Shown here: positions 1 to 12,934 of the stretch, piece by piece | Layout of the letters: the number at the start of each line of letters is the position of its first letter | Position numbering within the stretch: the first letter of the stretch is position 1 | Assembly: GCA_030490835.1 (NCBI GenBank) | Contig: CM059971.1 | Span: forward strand, 98,174,595 to 98,238,594 | Source of the DNA: Annona cherimola | Taxonomy: Eukaryota; Streptophyta; Magnoliopsida; Magnoliales; Annonaceae | Reading direction: 5' to 3' | DNA length: 64,000 bases | Made by a program: the position numbers and the translations under genes | Notes under the pieces: generated by a model | Seen by the model: the letters and a program-made list of their open reading frames with translations, nothing else | What the model was told of the DNA's origin: nothing | Databases searched by the model: none

Positions 1-1546
1 CAAGAGTTTGATTAGGACTTGCATGTTTTGGTGGTTGAAGAATTGGCAGTAAAGCCGGCCACTCAGAGAGGAGCCCCTTAACATTAGAGAATTAATGTTG
101 CTTTCCTTCATTAATATTCCTCCTTCCCTGTCTTTAATTCAGTTAGCCGAAGACTAACACCACTAATCATCTGCTACGCGTGATCATTCATTTTCTTATC
201 CAGCACTACACGGTACTCCCATTATTCTTTGATGCATTATATATCTAATTTGTTCTTATGGTCTCCTACTGCCTAAATGCATAAAACTAAGTCACCTCTT
301 GGGGCTATCCCGCATATATACATATATATAGGGCTTCGATAAGATAAGTTGCGCCTAATCAGGAAACCATTTTAAAAAAATTTCGCATATATGTGGGCTT
401 AGCAAAAACAGCTCATATACCAAATTTCCATTTTTGAATTTCGAAAATAAAAAAAATAGGTAGTTTTCATTAGAACAAATATGTTGATGTAAGTGTGTAT
501 AAGAGTTTGTAAAGAGGAGAGAGGGAGGTCAGAATTCAAAGTGGATAAAGGCATTTGACTCATTTACGCCTCCCCTAGAGTAGTCTTTCGTCAGTTACCT
601 AGTCATCCCAAATCGATGACACGATTAAAAAAATTGTTGCAAAATCAAAAAATGAAAAAGTTGATACAATGACTAGGGGCAACTTAGTTAGTGTTACACA
701 ATTGCAACTATAATTGAAATTTTCAATATATGACTCATATGTATAAGTAGTAAAATGTTATCGCCGGCATGACAAGCTTCCTCGGGTTCGAGTTATTATT
801 CCAGAGAGAGGAATAAAGTTTCGTAAACAAGCTTCCTCGGACCTAGCGCATGCAGAAGCATAATTAATGCACTGGGCCGGTCTTTTTATATGCCCTCCCC
901 TTGCAATATTCTGACCTTTGCATGAACTCAAAGGTTGTTAAGGCACAAGTGTTCAATTTATATATTGTATTGCGGGGATTGTTATTAGTACCCTCTTTTT
1001 CTTGGGCTACCAGGGCAATTCGCGCATCGCAAAATATTCCACTGTTCACATCCAGCAAGGGAAATATATAGGGGAATCCCTTCTCCACTAAGTGCACAGA
1101 TATTAACATCCACTCTTTTGGCTTGGGCGGTTCTTATGCTATCTCCAGGAAAAAAAAAAAAAGAAGTTTCTTTTTGAAAATCAAGGCCGGCTTTGCCAAT
1201 TACTAACCAAGTAGAGTCCTGAATCTTTCCCTCTCTGGCTGCTATATCAATGCATATTACAATAAACTTAACCACTAATGGCATAGATGCCACATATGAT
1301 TAACCACTAAAGGCATGAAATCTCCTCCTAATTCGTCAAAGTCGTTGGAGTTACACTAAAGTTCCATGGGTTGCTGAAATTGTTTCTAACATTTTGTAGG
1401 GAGGCGAAATAAGTATATAAGAAAGTGGGCCACGTGCACGTTACTGTTTGCACATATTTCTAAGTCAATGTTAAGATGAGATGCAGAAACAGCAATACTA
1501 ACTACAACTCAGTAAATTGCTGATTTTTACATGTAGGCTAGTACCG
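1..1546. other. Intergenic, no gene seen
   Basis: AT-rich sequence with no recognisable coding region on either strand; the short open frames at 860-1290 have no family resemblance. A 14-bp direct repeat (ACAAGCTTCCTCGG) occurs at 772-785 and 827-840. The stretch ends at the left target duplication of the hAT-like element. Confidence 0.6.
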
Positions 1547-1718
1547 CACACAGCTAGGGGTGCAACTTGGGCCGGGTTCGGCCCGAACCCAGCCCGCCGA
1601 ACCCAGATTTAGACCATGTTAGAACCTGCTGTTGCTGAGACTGAACCCGAGCCCGATTTGAAATCGGTCTGGTTTCGGGTTGATAAGAACCCGAACCCGA
1701 TTTCAGTAGACTTATAAG

Positions 1719-3603
1719 ATGAATTTTTCCGAAAACGGTGCCCTAGTATCAACTTCCCGCTCCAGCTTGATTTCCCCAATTCCTTCCCGCCACCTTGCCC
1801 CTCTGCTCTGCTCCGTCGAGTGCGCCGTCTTCTTCAGCGCCGACTACCGACTGCCGCAAAACCCAAAACCCAAGTTCCATCTCCGTCCCGGCCCTTGGCA
1901 GCTGCCCATCATAGGCAATATGCATAACATGATGCTAGGGCAGCCACTACAAATCTTCGGGGACTTAGCCCACAAATACGGACCCATCATGCACCTGAGG
2001 CTTGGCCATGTCCCTTTCGTCGTCATCTCTTCTGCAAGGCTGGCCAACGAGATCATGACGACCCATGATCTGAGCTTTGCGTCGCTGCCCAAGCTCCTGG
2101 GGGTTGAGAAGATTTCCTATGGCTACGTGGACGTGGCCTTCGCTCCCTACGGCAACTACTGGCGGCAGTTGTGGAAGATTTGTGTCCTCGAGTTACGGAG
2201 TTCCAAGTGTGTCGACTCCCTCAGGCCTATTCGAGAAGAAGAAACAGAATCTATCATCCGGTCCATCTATGCTTCCTCTCATTCCCTTATCAATTTCGGT
2301 GAGGAGATGTTCGCTTTGCTGAATAACATCATCACCAAGGCCAGTATTGGAAGGGGGTGTAAGGATATTGAGCTTTTCTTGTCATTTAACAAGGAAGAGA
2401 ACTAGCTTTGTGGGGGCCTCTATGTTGCCGATTTCTTCCCGTCTGTGAAATTCCTTTCACTGCTTACTGGCTTGGAGTTCTGGCTAGAAAGATCTCACCG
2501 GAAGTTGGACAAGGTTCTCAGCAATATCATTGAAGAGCACAGACAGGAACATGCAAGAAATGGAGACAATTTGAGTGGCAATTATCTGATTGATGTTCTT
2601 CTGGGTCTTTAGCAGGACGCCAGCCTAGATTTTCAAATCACAACCAACAACATCAAGGCCATCCTCATGGTTTGTTTCTCCAAACTCCAACTTGACGAAT
2701 GATCCAATCATTTACCTTTTTTGTTAGGCTAGGATCTGTTTGGTAGTGAGGTCTTCTATACTTTTTTTGAAAATAAAAAAAAAATTCTATCAAAGCTTTA
2801 ATTTGGGATTAGATGCAATTCCACAACCTAATCCCACCTGACTGATTAATTGATCAGATTGGAGCTCCTATCCGGCTTAAGTCCAAATTTCTTTCCTATG
2901 CAAAAAGTAATTCGTATTCCACTTTTAAATTTATACACTTTGTAGCATATAAACAAATTGTGGTTAATTTGACTTGGGACATAATCAGGGTTGGGAGTGA
3001 AACCTCGTCAACCACAATTCAATGGGCAATGTGAGAGATGATAAAAAAAAAACCCCGTGTCATGAAGAAGGCCCAAGATGAGGTGAGACAGGCAATGAAA
3101 GGGAAGTGACGGCTGGAGGAAGGAGACATCGATGAACTCCACTACTTGAAATTGGTCATCAAGGAGACAATGAGGCTGCATCCTCCCCTTCCTATGTTGA
3201 TCCCCAGAGAAAGCAGGGAGAGTTGTGAAATCGATGGATACCATATACCAATTAACATGAGGTCCTTATCAACGTGTGGGCCATTGGCAGGGACCCACAG
3301 TACTGGGATGATCCTGAGAGCTTCAAGCCTGAGAGATTCGAAGGCAGTCAGATAGATTACAAAGGTTCCCACTTTGAGTTTCTTCCTTTTAGAGCTGGTA
3401 AGAGGATATGCCCAAGTATGGCATTGGGAATAGCCAATGTATTGCTACCCCTAGCTCAACTTGTCTATTATTTCAATTGGAAGTTGCCTAATGGAATGAA
3501 GGGTGAGGACTTGGACATGACGGAGGAATGTGGGATAACACTACGCAAGAAGAACGACCTCTACTTAATTCCAATCCCTTGTATGCCTTTTCCATGCCAA
3601 TGA
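1719..3603 (+). pseudogene. CYP71-like cytochrome P450 pseudogene
   Basis: This is the remnant of a membrane-bound cytochrome P450 monooxygenase of the CYP71 clan, closest in feel to CYP71D. Recognisable parts are the proline-rich hinge (RPGPWQLPIIGN, about 1882), the YGPIMHLRLG region, the I-helix remnant GSETSSTTIQWAM (about 2995), the K-helix KETMR (3162), PERFEG, and the heme loop FRAGKRICPS, where the usual Gly after Cys-Pro is Ser. The intron sits at the usual CYP71 position, from a GT at 2670 to about 2978, but its acceptor AG is not intact. In-frame stops lie at 2403-2405 (TAG), 2610-2612 (TAG), 3032-3034 (TGA) and 3107-3109 (TGA), and one base is missing near 3259. The N-terminal membrane anchor is absent and is replaced by unrelated GC-rich sequence from 1719 to about 1840. 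It lies wholly inside the hAT-like element. It cannot make an active enzyme. Confidence 0.9.
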
Positions 3604-4135
3604 GGCACCCAAAGCAGCAATGATTGATCAAACAATGTATAAGTTTCTAAGGTTTAAGGTGATTGTTTCTGGTGTTTGTCCTATGTCCTGACTGGTGTCA
3701 TAGTAAACACTTTCGTCGGTTTCAGACTTAAAAGAAAACGTCTTACAAGAACAAGATTCTTGATTTTGGCATCGAGTATCTAAGCTAATATGGTTGCAGT
3801 CAAGCCGTATATTGGATTCATGCATGCTGAAACCTTTCACAAGAGTACTACATCGAAAAGATGGTTTCATGTGAAATCAAATGCTTGATCATATTCATTT
3901 GCTTAGTCAAGTTCTGCCCATGTTTCGTATTTATATAAACATTATTTTGCCAGGTGGATGGGTAATTCTACAATAATTTCATCCTTCATCTTTAATTAAT
4001 GTGGCTCAAAACAGATTTCCTTCTTTCTACTCTTAAACGATATTTGAATTTTTCTTGCTTTTTTATAATAAATTGTTTTTTAAACTTTTTTATCTAATAG
4101 GTCTGTGATAAATATATATATAGAGAGAGAGAGGC

Positions 4136-4447
4136 ATGATCATTTCAGGCCGGCCGCACCGCACTGCTCTGTGCGTCCGGCCTGAAAACCTTTTTTTTTT
4201 TATTTTTTTTTTTATTTTTTTTCATGGGTAAGTAAATCTAGGTGTATTAAATCTATAAAACAAGTTTTACCATTTTTGGATGTTTTTAAGTATTTTTTTT
4301 GAATTTTTAAACACGGTGGCAGTTTCGTAATTTTCCATATACCTAGATTTACTTACCCATGAAAAAAAATCAAAAAAAAAATAAAAAAAATAGGTTTTCA
4401 GGCCGGACGCACAGTGCAGTGCCGTGCGGCCGACCTGAAATGATCAC
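4136..4447. mobile_element. Foldback miniature element in a TA run
   Basis: A long terminal inverted repeat starts TGATCATTTCAGGCCGGCCG on the left. It is mirrored on the right, starting TGATCATTTCAGGTCGGCCG on the minus strand, and covers about 60 bases plus an inner arm around CATGGGTAAGTAAATCTAGG. The loop contains TTTTACCATTTTTGGA, found again in related elements at 20.1, 49.0 and 52.8 kb. (TA)n runs lie on both sides. It is nested within the hAT-like element. No coding capacity. Confidence 0.75.
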
Positions 4448-4656
4448 CCCTTATATATATATATATATATGATGAGAAACAAAGACATTGATAGGATAAT
4501 GTCAACCCGAAACTCAACCCGAGCCCGAATTTCAAAAATAGGGTTAGAGTTGAAGTTTACAAATAGGGTTAGGGTTGAAGTTTTACAAATAGGATTAGGG
4601 TTAAGGTTGAGATGAACCCGAATTTCACGAGCCCGAGTTACACCCCTACACACAGC

Positions 4657-5470
4657 ACACTGCATGAAATATGTCCAAGCCTCCCAAGTCTGGTAGGACA
4701 ATGTGACTTAGGTTGGACAGCTAAATCAGGCAATTCGAACCAGAGGCCGACCATTCACAGGCGTGCTCAAATCCGACAAGTCAGAACCTGCAAATTTCCT
4801 TTCGTGCAGTGCCGTGAAAGAGGCGACACTGACAAGCTCGCGACAAATTTCGTGAGGGTTAATTTTTCTACATTGGTCTGGAAAGTTCTACCACTTCGAA
4901 TTTTAAAATTTCGCAAGAATACATAAAAAGGAAAGGGGTTTGGACGTCCATATCTTGCGGTGGATGTCAACATCGTCTCCAACAACATGCCAATTGCAGA
5001 AATCCCAATCAACAGAGGCGAATTCGTTACAATTTGGTCGTTTCCCACTAGCCACCATTCAGATCGAAGAAACAATCGAAAAGCATTCGGTGCTTTGGAA
5101 GCTAATGAAGAGACAGAAAGATGGCATGTCAACATAGATCGTACACTTTCACAGAGACTTAAATTTTCTATCAAACTCAAACATGGGATCAGTACATTTG
5201 GATTTTGGTTTGAGCAGACTCATAACACGGGACATTGTTTAACTTACAGAAATTCATGTTGAGACCAATAGCAATTTTGATTGATTTCATGTAATAAAAA
5301 AAATAAAGAGAATTGTACAAGAGAAGGTCCATATGACAAAGAATTACATGAAAACCTCCTCATCTATACTAAAGCCCCAAAAAATAAATTTTTCAAAAAG
5401 AAGAAGCAACGACTGGTTGCCCCTTGTATGACAAAACTGAATGGATGGTTTATTTACAGTATTTGATTAC
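4657..5470. other. Intergenic, no gene supported
   Basis: Moderate base composition. Several overlapping open frames on both strands (largest about 137 codons, minus, 4767-5180) lack any recognisable motif, so none is called. This is the 3' flank of the sulfotransferase-like gene, whose stop codon is at 5471-5473. Confidence 0.5.
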
Positions 5471-8400
5471 CTAGAGTTTGTAATCTAAATGAAGGAATCT
5501 CTCATACTGCGTACCTGTTAGTGTACTGGAGACGTCATTCCAGTTACTGACCTGCTCTGACAAGGGTCTTGTGTGGATCTTCACCTGCCGGCTCATTAAT
5601 TTCATATGGGGGACTTTCAGGAAATCCTGGATGTCCATCAACTTCTGTAAAAGATGAACAGATATCAGAAACTAGCAGTGCAAGAAACGACTTAGAACAT
5701 GGTAAAGCATGAGGTGAGGTTGTGGGCTAGATTTAGAGCATATTCAGCAATACTTCAGAAAAGAAAAGAGCCCACCGCCAATCAGCCTCCATTGATTCAA
5801 GTCCTGGGTTTTCAGACAATAAAAACATTTCACAACCAAATGACCACATATGACTTCTGTCCGCCATTGCAAGGCCGAAGGATCACATGTGTATGATTGG
5901 TTGGCAATAACATAAGGATCAGACTCTCATCGCACTAAGGCAATGGCATGTTTCTGTTGTAGAAGATGTCAATATGATGCCTTCATTGTAGAGAGTTCAA
6001 GGACCAAAACTCTTTGAATCAGGAAATCCTGATAATTAATAATTCCTTATGGCCCGCCTTTTTATTTTGTATAAATTTTTACCTAGCTGTTTTCTGCTCA
6101 CATTTTTCACTGCTTTTAGAAGTTAGGAATTCCCACTTCTAAATTGTCAAAAAGCATTGTTTTATTCACACAATCCGAAAGACCTAGAAGCAGTGAAGCT
6201 ATCTTGCAAAAGAACTCAACCAGATATTCAATCAATCTATCACTCCCACCCAAGATAGCATCCGCAGTCCATCTTGAGTCGTCAAATGTTTGTCATATAA
6301 AGGCTAGTTCAGTGTCTGACTGGATTATTATAAAATGATAGAGAAGGGTAGCTTTCATTGGGAACTCACCGTGCAGTTGTTGATGAGATCCTCATAGAAC
6401 AGAATAATATGGCGAGTGCTTCTAAAGTATTCCAAAATATTGGCAGTTGAACCCTCTACAAGTTTCAAATCACTTATTAATGTTTCGGTGGTGACATTTG
6501 GCTTGAACTGAGCCAGGATACGTGCCTGAAATCAATCATGTTCAAAGTCTTTAGAGATTGCACATGCACTGCAGTGCTTTTCCAGTAAGTAAAAATTAGG
6601 ACAGGAACATTTGCATCAAGACGAACCTCATCCTGTGAATGCACATGGGACTTGTGAGTTCCATTGAGTACTCTAGCCTGTCGATCATATGAGTTTGCAA
6701 GCACTGAAATCAACCTTCGCAGGAGATTCCTGCGAAAGAGGAATATTACAGAAACACCCCTCCTGTTGAAATATTCAACTATTTCTTCATGGTAAGTCAC
6801 AACACCCTGGCAAACCAAGAGAGTGAAGAATTTACTCACACATTCCAGCCACACATCTCTAACAAAACATTAAATGGAATTCAAAAAAATTTAGGAGGGA
6901 TCGAATCAATGAAAAAAGGAGCATGTGTACTTCAATTGGAATTCTGGATCCTCTAGTTGAATTTATTCATTAACCAATAGTCCTGAAACGAATTTTAGCT
7001 GACAGAGATAATCAAATTCACAAATTATTGTGCATATTCATGGGTAAATAACTTCCAGAGTGATGCCTTCTGCACCTGCTATCCCAGCAAACTATCTCTT
7101 GGGAACCTCATCAACAACAACCGCTGACGGTTCAGCTCAAATTGTGCTTTTAAGTTGGATCTCTGTTTACTGGAGTTGTTAGCTTTTATTCTTCATCTTC
7201 CTCAACACTACTTTCGACTCAAACGAAATTGAAAATACAAGAACAAAAAAGAATAAGAAAGCTTAATATCCTCAACACACTGAACCTTTTTTCATACTTG
7301 GATCACTCCAGAATCAAGAGGACTCAAAATATCCAAATTGTGCTTTTAAGTTGGATCTCTGTTTACCGGAGTTGTTGGCTTTTATTCTTCATCTTCCTCA
7401 ACACTACTTTTCACTCAAACGAAATCGAAAATACAAGAATAAAAAAAGAATAAGAAAGCTTAATATCCTCAACACCTTTTTTCATACTTGGATCACTCAT
7501 TTTTTTCATACTTGGATCACTCCGGAATCAAGAGGACTCAAAATATCTAATTATGTATGAGCCATTACTGTGGTCCCTTGTCTGCTTTTAAAGGAATCAT
7601 GGAATACTACTTTGTTATCATGATTATAATATTGATGCAAATTTATTAGCAGATTAGCAGCTAGTGAAGGTGAAAAGGGAGCAACACATACTGGATAAAT
7701 AAGAGATGACGACTAATGTTATAATTGAAAATTTTCTCAAAGGTCTAAGAGTTATCTTACCGATTGATATATGGTAGAAAATTTAAACTAAGAGTGTGTT
7801 TAGTTTACTATAAGACTTTTCAACCCAAAACTTTACACTTTTTACAACTACTCCATTTTTTTAATTATTTTTTCACATCTTCCTATACAAACTACCTTAC
7901 TTTTCAATCATTTCTACCCAAGTACCCTTATAACTAACCTATCTATTTTAACTTTATTCTTTTTACTCTTCATCATTACACCTATAATATCACATCATTT
8001 TCTCTCATTTCAAAAATTTTTACATAAAAAATTTTTCATCCAAAAGTATTATTACTTCCCAAACACACCCTAAGTTTTACTCATCACCTGGTGGTTACTG
8101 GTCTCATTCCCTATCAACAATATAATTATGTTATAACCCATAAGAGAAAATCTAAACATCACTTATTCATGTTCCAGATCTTTCTAAAAAGTATAAAATC
8201 CACAATTCTAGAATTGTAAAATAATGATATGTCATCTAACCATTCATATTTTGGATGTTGGAGTTGAACAAGAATGATGAGAAAACAAATTAATATCCTC
8301 ATATGATTCTAATCATGGATGAGTAGCAAACTTTAATTCTTGATCAACTCCATCCTTTTGCTGTCATTTTGTTGCATGTGTCTAGTGAAGGCAGGAATTA

Positions 8401-11186
8401 ATTTCGCAGAAGGGACTCATGTACCCACATGATTTCTTAAAAATACTATGGGGTGTCTAAGTAAGGCTAAAATTTTTGTACACAGATTTACTTTTGGCAA
8501 TGAGGTCATTTCCTCAATTCCTTTTCTCTATTCATCAAAACACCTAAAAAAGTGTCTTAACCTAGTAAATGCAAAACCTAGGAATATATGCAGGGACTAT
8601 TATGTAGCAATTTGCACAGAGACCATGCAATAATAAAATCATATTAAAAAAATTCATGCATTCTGAAAAATTGACAGACCAGCAACAGTCTTTTACTTCA
8701 ACCAGTATCTTGTTATCATTTCACTATTTCTGCCAAACAATACTCATTTTCAGGTGCATTCAATTGTCATAATTGCCGTATCTATTTTGCTGTGAAAGTA
8801 AAAATCAAGACCTCTCATGTCAAAGGCAACAAGGCACTGCACTATGCATTCATTTCATGATATAAGATTAGAAGTCTGGAGACGTTGCTACATTATAAGA
8901 ATTTAATGAAACACTAGAAATCAAAAAAGTAAAGTGCAAGAAAATAGAAAGATATTAGGTAGACTTCCATGAACCACCTATCTTAGTAAATGATCATACT
9001 GTGACAGGATTGAACCTCAAATGACCATAATGCGATAGAATTTCCCAAAACATGTATAATATGGATTCTTTTTCTTCTTTATTTCTTACTTTCCTGTTGG
9101 CATATGGGTCAGTGTATGACTGAAATGAATAGCATCAGATTCACAAGGTGACTCACCCAAACCAAAAGCTGCTATGACATATTATATTTCTTTTGCACTA
9201 TTTGATTCGTAATATTTTGATCACATATAGTTGCAAAAAAAAAAAAAGAGAGAGAGACTTCCCATATTTCAATAGATACACCACAAAAACAAGTTCTTGG
9301 CTGTGCTCAAGAGTCAAAACTACACTGCAGACCTATTTCCACCAGTCTAGCTTCTGAGAAAACGATAAATTCTAATAAGGCTTCTACCCTATGTGGGTAG
9401 TTACACCATATAAGATGGAAAAATATTGTCTCATCTCCGTAGAGGGGGAAAGAAACAGGGAGCGAGAAAGTAGAAATTTGTGGTAAGTCCAGAAAACTTT
9501 CAATAAATAATTGACCTTTATTGGGATCTATAGATTCTAATAGCCTATCATGGTCCACAGAATAAAAGAGTTCTCACAATTAGTTCATGTGGGCATCACT
9601 TGTGACGCTGATATCCAAAATAACAACACCACCATGCTAATGGAGCGACTTCTTATCCCTCACCATCAGTTGCTAGGTTGCATTTACCCTGCTTGGCAAT
9701 TCAAATCACGATGGGTTGTGAATTTGAATACATATTGTATAGTACTCATTCAATAAATTAGTACACTGCCGAGGCTTATTTTAGACATGTTAGAATTTTA
9801 TTTTATTTTTTTTATTCTAGACAAGTTGGATTTCAAACACCAGCTAACCAGAAAATTTTAGCTCAAGCTGAGAGGCAGCTGAGTATTTGTTGCAGGGCTA
9901 ATCTCCTCGTGTCCCACTTAATATAAAACGATCAGTAAAAGCAATTTATCACATTAATGGAGTGAAAACAAACCTCCAACATTGCAAGGCGTAAATGACA
10001 GCAAGATCATCATCTAGAAATTAAGGAACAGAAAAAAGAAAGGAAGAAAATACTCATTTTATTCTACCTATTATAGGGGGATAACAGTTATTCTTACCTT
10101 GCCATAAAAAAATAAAAATAAAATAACGGTTATTTTATAGGAGGATAAGAGTTATTCTTACCTTGCCATACAAAAATAATAATAAATAACGGTTATTCTT
10201 ACCTGATTAAGCATCCACTTGAACCCAACAGCAGCTGAGCATTCGTTCTTGGACGCGCTGGTCAACCAATCCAAGTTGTAGACCTGATCCAAAGTCTTCT
10301 CTATCGCCGAGAAATTGCTCCTCCTTCCATGAACAGAGAAGATCTCCCCGTTCGAACTGACATTTATGTGGCTATTCAGCAGGGTCTCGAACCATCCGCT
10401 TCCGGACCTCTGCATCGAGAGAATCGCAAACAGCCGGACGGGATGGCATTCACACTCTCCTCTACAACGAACAAAAAACGAGAATCAGAGGAGAAAGAAA
10501 TGGCGGCCAGCGGTTAAGAAAAGGGGGAAGAGGGAAGAAGGCATCACCTGCTGAAAGTCTTGGGCTTGGGATAGTGCACGAAGGGATCTTCCCACGGTTG
10601 AAGACCTCTGCCGTGACAAGGCCGTTCCGGAAATTCCACTTGGGCGTACCTGGAATTCACGTGGGCTCCAATCTGTCTCAGATAAACCGAGCAGATGTAA
10701 AAGCTGCAAATCATAGCGAAGACGAGCAGAAGCATTCTCGGCAGAATCGGAGAGCTCTTCGGAGGCTTCACAATGAGCACATCCTGAGACATAAAATTCC
10801 CAGAATCAGTCTCCCTTCCAAGCAACCCCCCACCACGACTGCCGCTAAAACCTTCCCAAAAGACAGATTCGTGCATACAAGTTTTGAAATCTTTAGAAAG
10901 GAATGCGGCACGCAAGCAAGAATCTTCTAGTGTTCCTAAAACCCGCAAAGACCAAACAAATGACAAGAAAGACAAACAGAGAGCCGACCCCGAAAACAGA
11001 AAAGGTTAAAAAAGAGTCCAACTTGGCGTGAAAATTCGACGACTCGGATCGAATCCTTCGGAGAAACCCGAAAGAAAATCAATCTTCCTTCTCCAAAAGA
11101 GTGTAACCCGAAACGAGAAGTGGGGGAGGGAGAACAAGAGAGGAGAAGATGCGGACCTTGTTAAAAGAAAGGCAATCATCTGCCAT
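5471..11186 (-). CDS. Sulfotransferase-like P-loop protein, six exons
   Basis: Exons run 11186-11157, 10783-10548, 10461-10203, 6806-6627, 6525-6370 and 5644-5471. All introns are GT-AG, the coding length is 1035 bases, and the product is 344 residues. The protein resembles the plant 'P-loop NTPase superfamily / NodH-type sulfotransferase' family (Arabidopsis At2g15730 and At4g34420). The start was fixed by the tiny first exon, MADDCLSFNK, which matches that family's usual N-terminus. Residues 27-45 form a hydrophobic segment, suggesting a type II membrane protein, probably of the Golgi. Residues 105-112 (MQRSGSGW) are the PAPS 5'-phosphosulfate-binding loop. FLFRRNLLRR and the C-terminal LSEQVSNWNDV block are typical of the family. 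The large third intron (3.4 kb) holds a tandem duplication and a Tourist-like element. No stop or frameshift is seen. The substrate is unknown. Confidence 0.92.
7138..7547. repeat. 196-bp tandem duplication in an intron
   Basis: Two direct copies, 7138-7333 and 7334-7547, lie in the third intron of the sulfotransferase-like gene. They differ at few positions. The second contains a small internal duplication of a CATACTTGGATCACTC block, which makes it longer. Non-coding. Confidence 0.85.
7792..8070. mobile_element. Tourist/PIF-like MITE in an intron
   Basis: A 279-bp element with ends GAGTGTGTTTAG and CCAAACACACCC, flanked by TAA (7789-7791 and 8071-8073). The 3-bp TWA-type duplication and the GGGTGTGTTTGG-like terminal repeat fit PIF/Harbinger (Tourist-like) MITEs. 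It lies in the third intron of the sulfotransferase-like gene and is one of at least 15 related copies in the window. Confidence 0.8.
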
Positions 11187-11750
11187 TGTATCCAGAAAGG
11201 ACTAAGGAGAGCGGGGACTTGCGAAGCTTGAAAGAAAAGTCGAGCTTCCCCTCTTCGTATTGTGTCTTTCTTCCTTTTCTTTGGCGCTGCCCTGCCCGCT
11301 AGGTAGGAAAACAGGAGATGCAAGGAATGGCAGCAGTGGAGGAAAGAGACCGGAATTGTTAGATTTAGTATTTCTCGTTGTTAATAATAATCGCAGGAAA
11401 GACTGTCTCGCTCGCTCGACTTTCCTGCAGTTTTTCCAAATTCTAGTAGAAACTCGCTCTTCCTGCAGTTCTTAGAATCTTCTGTTTCTTCTACTCTCAC
11501 CTTTTTGTAGTCCTCGTTTCTTCGCAGGAGAGTTACCAGCTTCCCAGTCGTTGTATAACAGCAGGGTGAATCTTTCAGGATATGGTAGAACTCCGGAGTG
11601 TAAACGTCTCGCTCGTAAGTAAATCGCACTTTCTCCGTGTAGGAGAGCTCTCGTTTTTCCGGTGCACGTCATTACAATTTCGTCCTATTTTCCCATCCTC
11701 AATTCTTCAGTCTGATATATCCGGTGGTGTGTGATACAAAAAAAAAAAAA
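11187..11750. promoter_or_regulatory. Upstream region of sulfotransferase-like gene
   Basis: This is the presumed 5' leader and promoter of the minus-strand gene that starts at 11186. It is less AT-rich than the region beyond it. I see no convincing TATA box. A poly(A) run on the plus strand at about 11740-11757 marks the boundary with decayed miniature elements. Confidence 0.4.
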
Positions 11751-11765
11751 AAAAAAATCATTTGG

Positions 11766-12934
11766 GTGCGTTGGGTAAGTAATAAAATCTTTTTTAAAAA
11801 AAAATTCAGTAAAATTGAAGAAAATGATATAATATAATAGGATAATAATAAGAAGCAAATAGAATAAAGTTAAAATAGATAAATATGGTTATCTAAAAAT
11901 AATTAAAAAATATTTAAATGAGAAAATATAAAAAATAATTAAATTTTAAGATAATTGTAAATAGTGAAAAGTTTTATAGTAAAAGTTTTTGAGATATATT
12001 TGGAAAATGATAAAATTTTTAGAATATGCCTTGAAATGATAAAACTTTTGGATAAAAATTATTAATGTAAAATTTTTTTAATTATTATAAAATGCGTAAT
12101 AATGAGTAATTGAGATAATAAAATTAAAATAAATACGTTAATTATAGTGGTATTTATGTAGAAATGATTGAAAAATAGCGTAATTGCACGAGAAAATTCG
12201 AAAATTAATTAAAGACAAAATTATTACGAAGAGTAAAAAATATTAGATTGAAAAGTTTTTAGTGCACACAAAGATACCTTTAATATAAAAAATTTTGAAA
12301 AGAAAAAATGATATGATTCGTCGTAAGTAATGATTAGGAGCATAGACAATAAAGTTAAAATATATAAGTTAATTATATATATAATTGTGTAAAAATAATT
12401 TAAAATACGATAATTATATAGAAAGATATGAATAAATAATTAAAAATAAAATAGCCAAAGTTTTAGAAAAAAATTTGTTTGAAAAAGTTCACCTTAATCT
12501 ATTAAAAGCCCTCTAATATATTTTTTATTAAAAAATGCCTTGGGTAGAGTATCATAATTCATGAATGCTTGATGGAAAGAAATTGTCAGAAAGTTCCTGG
12601 TCAACAGTTTGTTGAGGAAACACCGATTATGCGTTTAGTCGGTGGAAAAATCTTTTTATAAAAAAATTTTCAAGATAAAAATTTTCAAGTTGATAGAAAA
12701 CGGAGTGATATAATAAAAATAACGATACAGTATAAAGAGAATAAAATTAAAATAGATAAGTTAGTTATATAGATAGTTATATGAAAATAATTAAAAAGTA
12801 AAGTTGTGGGTATAAGAAAATGTAGAAAAAAAATTAAAAATTAAAATAATTATAAAAAATGAAAAATGAAAAATGAAAAATTGAAAAGTTATTATTGATA
12901 TGTTGCGTGTCTAATTGTCTAACCAAACACACCC
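11766..12934. repeat. Array of decayed Tourist-like MITE copies
   Basis: About four degenerate copies lie in succession, near 11766-12000, 12000-12240, 12250-12490 and 12640-12934. Each shows the family's internal landmark, an AATAAAATTAAAATAGATAAG-type block followed by AAATGATTGAAAA. Only the last ends clearly, in CCAAACACACCC at 12922-12933. Individual boundaries are approximate. Confidence 0.6.

Larger units (their letters stand above)
1555..4648. mobile_element. hAT-like transposon carrying a P450 fragment
   Basis: The left end reads TAGGGGTGCAACTTGGGC. The reverse complement of the right end reads TAGGGGTGTAACTCGGGC, so 16 of 18 terminal bases match. The element is flanked by identical 8-bp repeats CACACAGC at 1547-1554 and 4649-4656, the target-duplication length of hAT elements. 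The outer 150 bases at each end are rich in short motifs of the type CCCGAACCC/GGGTT, which recur in related elements at 44.3-46.6 kb. The interior holds a decayed P450 gene that keeps an intron, and a separate foldback element near 4.14-4.45 kb. No transposase is visible, so it is non-autonomous. Gene capture is inferred from the boundaries. Confidence 0.8.

Noticed and set aside
4767..5180. 137-codon minus-strand frame downstream of the hAT-like element
   Set aside because: No recognisable motif, overlapping frames on the plus strand, no splice partners.
5500..5642. Alternative last-exon frame reading VDGHPGFPESPPYEINEPAG
   Set aside because: Wrong phase: the frame starting AAG at 5644 gives KLMDIQDFLKVP and the family C-terminus with a proper stop.
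10544..10975. Single-exon start at 10975 for the sulfotransferase-like gene
   Set aside because: The 10975-10784 part has no family resemblance. A separate first exon at 11186-11157 (MADDCLSFNK) joined at a good acceptor at 10784 reproduces the family N-terminus.
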